DNA of 11,337 nt from Chloroflexota bacterium. GTDB lineage: Bacteria > Chloroflexota > Dehalococcoidia > Lucifugimonadales > JADFKI01. The position numbers were made by a program, and so were the translations under genes. The DNA is taken from positions 1 through 11,337 of the forward strand of contig JAGGDZ010000242.1 in the NCBI GenBank assembly GCA_024648655.1. Reading direction: 5' to 3'. Positions 1-6,411 of this stretch are shown piece after piece. The notes beneath the pieces are model-generated. The model did not search any database and was not told the origin of the DNA. It was given only the letters and a program-made list of their open reading frames with translations. Numbering within the stretch: the first letter of the stretch is position 1; each line of letters starts with the position of its first letter.

Positions 1-354
1 CCGTTCGCCGGAAAACACCATAGCAAGCGCAATCACCACAATGGCGTATGACGAAACTATAGGGCTGACTACGGCAACCGGCCCCTCTCTCAGCGCGCGG
101 TAGAACACGATGTAAACCAGCACTCCCAGAACGGAAATGCCCGCCAGCGCCGTCCAGTGGAGCCATGTGAGTATGCCCGGCTCAAAGACAATGAAGAAAT
201 ATCCCGCCAGCGCAACGGAGGATGATAGATGAACACCCGTCGCAGTGCGAAGCACGCCCAGCCGCTTGGACGCCGCAGCCGCGATAAAGTCGGCTACTCC
301 CCACCCGATCGCGGCGGCGACCCCAAAGAGTACGCTGAGCGCGACAGTGTTCAT
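1..354 (-). CDS. EamA/DMT-type membrane transporter (partial, N-terminal 118 residues)
   Basis: The gene reads leftward from ATG at 354 and stays open to the window edge, so only the first 118 residues are seen. The protein is very hydrophobic, with about four likely membrane helices (roughly residues 4-24, 43-60, 66-86 and 94-114). Short patterns such as GWGVADFIAA near residue 17 and REGPVAVVSPI near residue 89 are typical of the first EamA repeat of drug/metabolite transporters. Full members have about 280-300 residues and ten helices in two repeats, so over half is off-window. The substrate cannot be inferred. It lies 67 bp downstream of nfo on the same strand and may be cotranscribed. 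Only a weak purine-rich ribosome site (GGTGAG, 357-362) precedes the start. This gene is absent from the supplied ORF list in usable form and was found by translating the reverse complement. Confidence 0.8.
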   Translation of the reverse strand, partial: MNTVALSVLFGVAAAIGWGVADFIAAAASKRLGVLRTATGVHLSSSVALAGYFFIVFEPGILTWLHWTALAGISVLGVLVYIVFYRALREGPVAVVSPIVSSYAIVVIALAMVFSGER

Positions 355-421
355 TTCTCACCGCGCAAGGAAAATCCATCACGCCCAGTCAACAGAACGG
401 CCGGCATTGCCAAAACGGTAG

Positions 422-1276
422 CTACACCGACTTGGCAAGCCTGGCGCGAATGTCCTTCAGCCTGTCGAGGTTGGGTTTGTCCGGTCCTTTCCTGTCCTCG
501 CCCGGCACTTCCAGCAGGAACGGCACATCCGCAAACGCAACATGCCCCATTATCGTCTCGAAGCCATCGATCCCGATATATCCCTCGCCAATGTTCTCGT
601 GCCGGTCCACCCCGGAGCCGAACTCCACCTTGGCATCGTTCGCATGTACCACCACCAGCCTGTCCAGCCCAATCTCCGCATCAAATTCAGTCATCGCCTT
701 CTCAATGCCCTCCGGGTCCGCGATATTGTAGCCTGCGGCGAAGGCATGCTCTGTGTCAAGACAGATGGTCAGACGCGGCGAATCGACAGCCTTGATCATC
801 CGCCCCAGCTCGGTGAATGAAGCGCCAATCTGCGCGCCCATACCCGCGCAGTTCTCGATTATCAGTTGCACTTCGTCGTCTGTGCCGTCCAGCACCTGCA
901 CGAGCGCATTCGTAGCCTGATCGAACACCGCATCAAAGCCCGCCCCTTTGTGACTGCCGGAGTGGAATATGACGCCCCTGGCGCCCAGTTGAGCCGCAGC
1001 GTTCATATGGTTTATCAGCGAGTCTATCGACTTCTCCACAAGGTCCGGCTTACCCCCTATATTGACTAGGTACGACCCATGCAGAAAGGTGGACCCGATC
1101 CCCTCCGATGCGGCTTTCTCCTTGTACGACTCCGCCTTACCATCCGGAATCGGCCTGAACTTCCAGCCACGCGGTGATGAGGCGAAAAGCTGAATCGCCT
1201 CAGCGCCAATGTCCACGGCGCGTCCAACTGCCTTATCGACGCCGCCAGCCGCCGAAACATGCGCTCCCAATTCCAT
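422..1276 (-). CDS. nfo: Deoxyribonuclease IV (endonuclease IV, AP endonuclease)
   Basis: This is a cytoplasmic base-excision-repair enzyme. It cuts the DNA backbone 5' to abasic sites and trims blocked 3' ends with a trinuclear zinc centre in a TIM barrel. The 284-residue length matches the family. All nine expected zinc ligands are visible: H66 (LHGSYL), H105 (FHSGSH), E141 (IENCAG), D174 and H177 (CLDTEHAF), H211 (VHANDAK), D224 and H226 (DRHENIGEG) and E256 (LLEVPG). The N-terminal GAHVSAAGG is the family signature. The ATG at 1274-1276 is preceded by a good ribosome site, GGGAGG (1283-1288), 6 nt away. The gene diverges from the oxidoreductase at 1532 and is followed on the same strand by the EamA transporter. 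No obvious sigma-70 promoter or SOS box was seen upstream. Nothing suggests truncation or loss of activity. Confidence 0.97.
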   Translation of the reverse strand: MELGAHVSAAGGVDKAVGRAVDIGAEAIQLFASSPRGWKFRPIPDGKAESYKEKAASEGIGSTFLHGSYLVNIGGKPDLVEKSIDSLINHMNAAAQLGARGVIFHSGSHKGAGFDAVFDQATNALVQVLDGTDDEVQLIIENCAGMGAQIGASFTELGRMIKAVDSPRLTICLDTEHAFAAGYNIADPEGIEKAMTEFDAEIGLDRLVVVHANDAKVEFGSGVDRHENIGEGYIGIDGFETIMGHVAFADVPFLLEVPGEDRKGPDKPNLDRLKDIRARLAKSV

Positions 1277-1531
1277 TCTGAACCTCCCACCATAGGTATT
1301 TTTTTCTTGTCTTTCATCTCTTCGGGATGCAGTCTGCCGTCAACTCAGCCAAACCGTTTTAGGATTAACCTTGGCAACCATAATCAACCCGGACCATCAA
1401 ATTTTATCATCTGAGTAATTCTCAAGACAGAGGACACAGAATCTGTTATTCTGCAATTGCTTGTCCTAGCATATTCTTACTTTCGGATAGGACATGAGTT
1501 GAAGGCTCGATTTTCCAAGGGAGTGTACACT
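1277..1531. other. Divergent intergenic region between nfo and the oxidoreductase gene
   Basis: This 255-bp region must hold the promoters for nfo (leftward) and the dehydrogenase pair (rightward). I could not find a pair of -35/-10 boxes close to the sigma-70 consensus for either direction. It contains the nfo ribosome site at 1283-1288, an AT-rich stretch around 1297-1310, a 6-bp inverted repeat at 1437-1453, and the ribosome site AAGGGAG at 1517-1523. An open reading extension from TTG at 1457 joins the downstream gene in frame but does not look like protein-coding sequence. Confidence 0.6.
1437..1453. promoter_or_regulatory. Short inverted repeat, possible operator
   Basis: CAGAAT and ATTCTG form a perfect 6-bp inverted repeat around a 5-bp spacer (17 bp in all), about 80 bp upstream of the oxidoreductase start in the divergent gap. 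The size and position fit a dimeric repressor site, but a repeat this short can occur by chance. No regulator gene is visible nearby. Confidence 0.25.
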
Positions 1532-2443
1532 GTGCCTGTCAATACCGTAGCTATCCTCAGTCCCGGCGACATGGGTTCAGGCGTGGGCTACGCGCTTGGA
1601 CAAAACCACATTGACGTGATTACTTGTCTGCGAGGACGAAGCAGCCGCACTCGAGAGCTTGCCGCCAAGGGCCACTTCCGCGACATACCCACTTTAGGAC
1701 TGCTCGTCGAGCAAGCAGACCTCATTCTGTCCATCCTCGTTCCCGATCAGGCAGTCTCCGTAGCTGAACAGGTTGCGGCAGCGATGCGCCTGACCGGCAA
1801 GCATGCCGTGTACGCCGATTGCAACGCCGTTTCACCCCAAACAACGCTCCGCATGGAAACCATTATCACCGAGGCGGGCGGCCAGTATGTTGACGGAGGC
1901 ATCATCGGCGGCTCACCCACACGCGGCACGCCGCCTCGCTTCTATGTATCCGGCGAGCATGCCCATGTCGTTGCCAAACTGGACGGCAAGGGCATCACAG
2001 TTAAGCCCATCGGAGATGACATCGGCAGAGCTTCGGGCATCAAGATGTGCTACGCTGCACTCACCAAGGGCACTTCCACCCTTCAGACTGCGCTGCTCTC
2101 CGCTGCCGAGGCGATGAACCTGACCGATGAGCTTGTCTCAGAGTTCGAGTTCAGTCAACCCGCCGCCCTCAAGCAGATGAACGGCGGTATTTCCCGCCTT
2201 CCGCCCAACGCGCACCGTTGGATCGGCGAAATGGAAGAGATCGCTTCCACCTTCGAACACTTGGGTGTTACGCCGTACTTCCACAAGGGCGCCGCAGAAA
2301 TGTACCGCCTGCTCAGCAGGACGCCCTACGCCGAGGAATCGCCTGAAAGCGCGAACAAGGACCGCCCCACGGCCGACACGATACGCGCAGTCGTTGATCT
2401 GCTGCGGCCGCATATCTCTGCCGACGAGCAGGCGGCAGATTAA
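1532..2443 (+). CDS. NAD(P)-dependent oxidoreductase, 6-phosphogluconate dehydrogenase-like with DUF1932 C-terminal domain
   Basis: The 303-residue protein has an N-terminal Rossmann fold (about residues 4-165). It carries the nucleotide-binding signature GDMGSG at 12-17 and the beta-hydroxyacid-dehydrogenase patterns DCNAVSPQT (97-105) and DGGIIGGSP (121-129). A conserved lysine, K171 in GRASGIKMCYAALTKG, sits where the catalytic lysine of this superfamily falls. The helical C-terminal part (about 185-270, with NAHRWIGEMEEI and FHKGAAEMYRLL) matches DUF1932. The substrate is unknown; relatives act on 3-hydroxy acids. I chose GTG at 1532 because AAGGGAG (1517-1523) lies 8 nt upstream and the Rossmann strand then begins near residue 5. 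TTG at 1457 would add 25 unlikely residues, and GTG at 1523 is a lesser alternative. It is followed after 56 bp by a zinc dehydrogenase, probably in the same operon. Confidence 0.85.
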   Translation: MPVNTVAILSPGDMGSGVGYALGQNHIDVITCLRGRSSRTRELAAKGHFRDIPTLGLLVEQADLILSILVPDQAVSVAEQVAAAMRLTGKHAVYADCNAVSPQTTLRMETIITEAGGQYVDGGIIGGSPTRGTPPRFYVSGEHAHVVAKLDGKGITVKPIGDDIGRASGIKMCYAALTKGTSTLQTALLSAAEAMNLTDELVSEFEFSQPAALKQMNGGISRLPPNAHRWIGEMEEIASTFEHLGVTPYFHKGAAEMYRLLSRTPYAEESPESANKDRPTADTIRAVVDLLRPHISADEQAAD

Positions 2444-2480
2444 CTCGGAGCGACCCGAAGCATCGCTAACCATCTGAGCG

Positions 2481-2498
2481 TTGGAAGGCTTGGAAGGC
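2481..2498 (+). repeat. Perfect 9-bp tandem duplication carrying two Shine-Dalgarno sequences
   Basis: TTGGAAGGC occurs twice head to tail. Each copy holds GGAAGG, and the sequence is followed by two adjacent ATG codons at 2500 and 2503. The first GGAAGG is 11 nt from the first ATG; the second is 5 nt from the second ATG. The dehydrogenase gene therefore has a doubled ribosome-binding site. Confidence 0.85.
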
Positions 2499-2502
2499 AA
2501 TG

Positions 2503-3543
2503 ATGAAGGCACTTGTCCTGAAATCGGGAGGCGAAAAGCCACAACTGAAACTATGCGATATTGCCGTTCCAACGCCCGGCGAAAACGATGTCCTTGTGCG
2601 GGTAGCCGCCTGCGGCATCTGCTACCATGATGTCGCGGTGGTCGAAGGCACTCTGCGCCGCGGCGTCAAGCGTGATGTCATCTTGGGGCATGAAGTCTCA
2701 GGGGTCGTATTCGCGGTCGGCGACGGGGTTGCATCCATAAAGCCCGGCGATAGAGTCGTCGTCGCCCTTACCGCATTCTGTGGAGAATGCGCCCGCTGTG
2801 CGGCAGGCTATGAATACCGCTGCCTCTACGGACGCGGATTCGGCCACGCCCTCGACGGCGGCTTCGCGCAATATATGAACGCCCCCCAGTCCTCCGTCTT
2901 GCCCATCCCCGATTCCATCGACCTTGTGCAAGCATCCCTTCTCGCCTGCCCAATCGGAGTGGCAATCAGCGCTATCGAGGACGCCGCGCGGCTCCGCAAC
3001 GGCGAAACGGCTCTCATTGTCGGCGCAGGCGGAGGACTCGGCGCTCACCTTGCCCAGATAGCGGCATCATTGGGCGCCCACGCCCTCGCCGTTACCACCT
3101 CACCCGACAAACTGAGCGATCTGGGAGCCTTGCCGGGAGTAGAGACCATCCTAGCGGACAGCGAGCTTGACTTCTCTGAGATTGTCCTTGCTCTAACGGA
3201 AGATCGCGGCGCGGACGTGGTATTGAATCCCGTAGGCTCCGCACTATTCGGTTCGTGCGTCGCAAGCATGGCGCAGTTCGGCAGAATGGTCGTGCTTGGA
3301 GAGATTGCTGGAGGCACGGCGCGCTTCAACCTGGCGGAACTGCTTTTTCGCGATGCAACCGTAACAGGCTCAACCGGCGCGTCCCCACACCATATCCGCA
3401 AAGCGATAGACCTTGTCGCAAGCGGAGCAGTCAAACCCATACTGTCTCAACAGTTCGCATTCGACGAAGCGCAGGAAGCCATTGACCGAATGCGCGCCGG
3501 AGCCACCTTTGGTCGTGTCGCGCTAGTCCCGCCGTCCGATTAA
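2503..3543 (+). CDS. Zinc-dependent medium-chain alcohol dehydrogenase-like protein
   Basis: This is an MDR-superfamily NAD(P)-dependent dehydrogenase/reductase. Numbered from ATG at 2500 (347 residues), the likely catalytic zinc ligands are C41 (GICYHD), H64 and E65 (LGHE) and C150 (LLACPIG). The structural zinc site is complete: C94, C97, C100 and C108 in CX2CX2CX7C. The GroES-like domain spans about 25-150. The nucleotide-binding fold follows, with GAGGGLG at 175-181. Both zinc sites being intact argues for activity. The oxidised or reduced substrate cannot be read from the sequence. ATG 2503 is best spaced from the second GGAAGG; ATG 2500 is equally possible. The gene follows the DUF1932 oxidoreductase by about 56 bp, so the two may act on successive intermediates. 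Its TAA overlaps the secF stop on the other strand. Confidence 0.9.
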   Translation: MKALVLKSGGEKPQLKLCDIAVPTPGENDVLVRVAACGICYHDVAVVEGTLRRGVKRDVILGHEVSGVVFAVGDGVASIKPGDRVVVALTAFCGECARCAAGYEYRCLYGRGFGHALDGGFAQYMNAPQSSVLPIPDSIDLVQASLLACPIGVAISAIEDAARLRNGETALIVGAGGGLGAHLAQIAASLGAHALAVTTSPDKLSDLGALPGVETILADSELDFSEIVLALTEDRGADVVLNPVGSALFGSCVASMAQFGRMVVLGEIAGGTARFNLAELLFRDATVTGSTGASPHHIRKAIDLVASGAVKPILSQQFAFDEAQEAIDRMRAGATFGRVALVPPSD

Positions 3544-4454
3544 GCCGCTGCCGACCTGCGGAACGGCAGCATCCTGCCCAAGTCTCCGCTTTCCCACGCC
3601 ACCAGTACCTGGCTCGCCACCGCAATCGAACTGTAAGTACCGGCAATCACTCCAATCACTAGCACTAGCAAGAATGTGCGTATCGTCGCACCGCCGAACA
3701 GCAACAGCGACAGAAGCACTATCAGCACAGTCAGGCTGGTATTCAGTGACCGACCAATCGTCTCCGAAATGCTCACATTCACGTTCTGAGCGAACCCGCG
3801 ATTGCCGTAGTTCAGCACATTTTCGCGCAGCCTGTCGAATACAACAATCGTGTCGTTAACGCTGTACCCGATGACAGTCAACACCGCCACCAGGAACATC
3901 GTATTCACTTCCAGTCCTAGCAGATTGCCTAGAATCGCGAATATCCCTAACACGATTACAAGGTCATGCACCAGCGCCACGATGGCGGCAATACCATATC
4001 GGAATGGGCGCGGTACGCTGCGGAACGCCCACCACAAGTAGATGAATATACCAACCGAAGCCGCGACTACCGCGTATATGCCGTTCAATATCGTGTCGCG
4101 CGCCACCACCGGAGAGACGAAGTCCGAAGAAACATCCACTCCGTCAGGCGACAGTGATGCTTCAAGCGTGCCCACCAGGGCGTCCTTGTCTTGGTCAGAA
4201 AGTTGCCGTGTGCGAATGAAATATGTGTTGTCCCCGAAGCTCTGCACCGTGGCGTCCACCTGACCTATGCGAGTCAGCTCCGTTCGCACGTCCTCCTGTG
4301 TAACCGACTCCGAGAATTTGACGGTCATCGTGGAGCCTCCCGTGAAATCGATGCCCATGCGCAATCCCGGATTTATGATGAGAAACGCCACACCCGGCAA
4401 TATGACCAAAAACGAAAACAGGAAGAACCAGTTTCTCTTGCCTACGAAATCCAA
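3540..4454 (-). CDS. secF: Protein translocase subunit SecF
   Basis: This inner-membrane subunit of the SecDF complex uses proton motive force to help pull proteins through SecYEG late in export. The 304-residue protein has the family layout. A first membrane helix (about 9-28) is followed by GIDFTGG (34-40), a periplasmic domain to about 120, and then five helices. VIGYSVNDTIVVFDRLREN (194-212) is the conserved proton-path/D-E-R segment of SecF. The start is TTG at 4454, supported by AGGAG 7 nt upstream and by the family N-terminus (MDFVGKRNWFF). It lies 79 bp downstream of secD and is the last gene of the def-cca-secD-secF run. Its TAA shares the bases TTAA with the stop of the convergent dehydrogenase, so no terminator fits between them. 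Confidence 0.96.
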   Translation of the reverse strand: MDFVGKRNWFFLFSFLVILPGVAFLIINPGLRMGIDFTGGSTMTVKFSESVTQEDVRTELTRIGQVDATVQSFGDNTYFIRTRQLSDQDKDALVGTLEASLSPDGVDVSSDFVSPVVARDTILNGIYAVVAASVGIFIYLWWAFRSVPRPFRYGIAAIVALVHDLVIVLGIFAILGNLLGLEVNTMFLVAVLTVIGYSVNDTIVVFDRLRENVLNYGNRGFAQNVNVSISETIGRSLNTSLTVLIVLLSLLLFGGATIRTFLLVLVIGVIAGTYSSIAVASQVLVAWESGDLGRMLPFRRSAAA

Positions 4455-4494
4455 TTTCTAGCTCCTGACGGACAACACCTGATGAAATCCAATT
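4446..4494 (-). repeat. 11-bp direct repeat at the secF start
   Basis: On the plus strand GAAATCCAATT occurs at 4446-4456 and again at 4484-4494, with 38 bp between the starts. On the minus strand each copy reads AATTGGATTTC. The copy nearer secF holds the TTG start codon. The other lies 38 nt upstream and holds a second TTG in a different frame. That frame runs 16 codons and stops just inside secF. Confidence 0.6.
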
Positions 4495-4533
4495 GAGTTG
4501 AGTTGTGTAATCGGCAGATTGCGTATGCGCTGC

Positions 4534-6411
4534 CTAGCCCCTCTGCACGGCGGCAGATGCCGACTGCTGCTGTGGAAGCTCAGATGCCCCGGTCGGCACG
4601 AACGCGCCCAGCAGTCTCGAAAGCCTCGTAGTAGCAATTACGCGCAGTATCGTCCTACTGACCACAATTGCCGAGAACATACTGAGCATCACGCCGATAG
4701 CCAATGTAGCTGCGAAGCCCTGCACTATCGTCGTTCCCAGCTGATTCGAGAAGTAGTACAGAATCGCGCACGTTATAAGCGTGGATACATTGCTGTCTCT
4801 GATTGCGGGCCAGGCCCTGTTGAACCCGATGTTGATTGCGCTGATGAGCGTGCGTCCGTTCCGCAGCTCGTCTTTCATACGCTCGAATATCAGCACATTC
4901 GCGTCCACCGCCATACCCACCGACAGTATGGTCGCCGCGACGCCCGAAAGCGTCAGCGTAACCGGCATAACCTTGAACACGGCAAGTACCAGCAGCGTGT
5001 ATATCAGCAGTGCGAGCGAGGCGACAAGCCCCGGTACGCGGTAGTATAGCGTCATGAACAGAAAGACCAGCGCAAGCCCTACGACACCCGCGACTACGCT
5101 CTTTGCAAGCGAGTCCGAGCCGAGAATCGCGTCCACGCTTCGTTCCTGTATCAGTGTTATGGGAAACGGCAGGCGCCCACCCTCGAGTAGCAGGGATATA
5201 TCCTGTGCTCGCTCCAGGGTGAACCCACCCTCGATGATTGCAGTTCCCGTCGTAATCGGCTGGCGCACCACCGGAGCTATCAGCTCATCTTCATCCAGGA
5301 ATATCGCTATCGAATCCGAAGTGCTACCCGCAATCTCTGTCGTCTTCTCGCCGAAGAGCCGTGTTCCCAGCGAATCGAACTCCAAGTTGATGATGGGTTG
5401 ATCGCTTGTCGCGTGCAGGCTCGCATAAGCCCTCGAAAGATTGTCTCCGCCTAGCCCAAAATCCTCGTCGATTCGTCCAGGCTGCTCGATGAATATAATA
5501 GTCGCGCCATCCCCCACCAAGCCCTGCGCCGTCGCTAGGTCGTGAGGATCCACCGCCGCGGGAGTCTCGCCCGGCTGCATAGGCGCCTCCGGCTGCGGAT
5601 GCGGATAAGGCAGAACGTACCTGTTCGTTCCTTCCAGCTTGCTGATTGCCGGCGGCGCGAGCACTCCATCTAACGACTCATTGCCGTTTATCGTAACTTT
5701 CAGGCTCGGCAGGTAACCCGCCTGCAACTGGTTTTGGAAGGTAAATGCATTCGCTGTTGCAGCTATAACGGCAAACTCGTTCGACAGTCTCGCAAGCACC
5801 TGGTCGAACCTTGCCGCTCCTTCAGGTGTCATCTCCACGATTATGACAGGAATCTGCTCGGCTTCAGGTTCGGCTTCCTCGGAAGACTCCTCGGTCTCCG
5901 CTTCACTTTCCGGCAGCAATTCGTCAGGTATAGGCTCCACACTAACGCTCACCACATCCGCATCCGTAACTACGCCTTCAGTGGCTAGGTTACGCGGAGT
6001 GCCAAGTTGCCGGTGCTTGAATTCGAGCCGAGCGGTCTCACCAATGAGAGTCTTCGCTCTCTCAGGATCATCCACGCCCGGCAGCTGAATCAGTAGCCGA
6101 TCCTCGCCTAGAATCTGTACGATAGGCTCGCCAAGACCAGACGAGTTCACCCGCCTCTCGATAATGAGCTTCAGGCTCTCCATGTCTTCGGCAGTCGGAG
6201 GTTGTGGCTCGCCACCGTCTTCCGAGATTGGCTCGGCTTCATATACCAGGTGGCTGCCGCCCTGCAAGTCCAGCCCTAGGCTAAGGCCTAACAGCGTGGT
6301 GTCGTCACCCCGCGTAAAGGTTCCAATCTCTACTCTTTGAAAGCCGAGAAACAGCCCTGATGCCACTACTAGCACCAGAACCACAATCAACGCTCTTGCG
6401 TTCCTACGCAC
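4534..6411 (-). CDS. secD: Protein translocase subunit SecD
   Basis: SecD partners SecF in proton-driven protein translocation. Numbered from GTG 6411 (625 residues) it shows a first membrane helix (about 6-24), the signature GLDLQGG (46-52), and a large periplasmic P1 region containing ERRVNSSGLGEP and LLIQLPGVDDPERA. Five C-terminal helices follow (about 437-455, 460-480, 484-508, 542-556, 562-586), with VDANVLIFER (502-511), the family's proton-path motif. Within P1 is an acidic low-complexity insert at about 167-186 (mostly E, S and A) and a proline-rich stretch near 269-285. I chose GTG 6411 because GGAGG (6417-6421) lies 5 nt upstream; GTG 6423 would add four residues but has no ribosome site. 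The start overlaps the end of the cca gene by 8 bp, implying translational coupling. Confidence 0.95.
   Translation of the reverse strand: MRRNARALIVVLVLVVASGLFLGFQRVEIGTFTRGDDTTLLGLSLGLDLQGGSHLVYEAEPISEDGGEPQPPTAEDMESLKLIIERRVNSSGLGEPIVQILGEDRLLIQLPGVDDPERAKTLIGETARLEFKHRQLGTPRNLATEGVVTDADVVSVSVEPIPDELLPESEAETEESSEEAEPEAEQIPVIIVEMTPEGAARFDQVLARLSNEFAVIAATANAFTFQNQLQAGYLPSLKVTINGNESLDGVLAPPAISKLEGTNRYVLPYPHPQPEAPMQPGETPAAVDPHDLATAQGLVGDGATIIFIEQPGRIDEDFGLGGDNLSRAYASLHATSDQPIINLEFDSLGTRLFGEKTTEIAGSTSDSIAIFLDEDELIAPVVRQPITTGTAIIEGGFTLERAQDISLLLEGGRLPFPITLIQERSVDAILGSDSLAKSVVAGVVGLALVFLFMTLYYRVPGLVASLALLIYTLLVLAVFKVMPVTLTLSGVAATILSVGMAVDANVLIFERMKDELRNGRTLISAINIGFNRAWPAIRDSNVSTLITCAILYYFSNQLGTTIVQGFAATLAIGVMLSMFSAIVVSRTILRVIATTRLSRLLGAFVPTGASELPQQQSASAAVQRG

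Noticed and set aside
229..795. 188-codon plus-strand open frame
   Set aside because: It crosses the start of the EamA gene and the end of nfo antisense. Its product is Pro/Arg/Ser-rich with no recognisable domain, while the opposite strand encodes well-supported proteins.
1457..1531. N-terminal extension of the oxidoreductase from TTG 1457
   Set aside because: The added 25 residues precede the usual Rossmann-fold start, while a well-spaced AAGGGAG precedes GTG 1532.
2138..2572. 144-codon minus-strand open frame spanning the oxidoreductase/dehydrogenase junction
   Set aside because: Antisense to two recognised genes, with no domain resemblance and no ribosome site of note.
4498..5049. 183-codon plus-strand open frame
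   Set aside because: It is antisense to the conserved membrane segments of SecD, and the composition (Arg, His, Cys, Tyr-rich) is that of a shadow frame.
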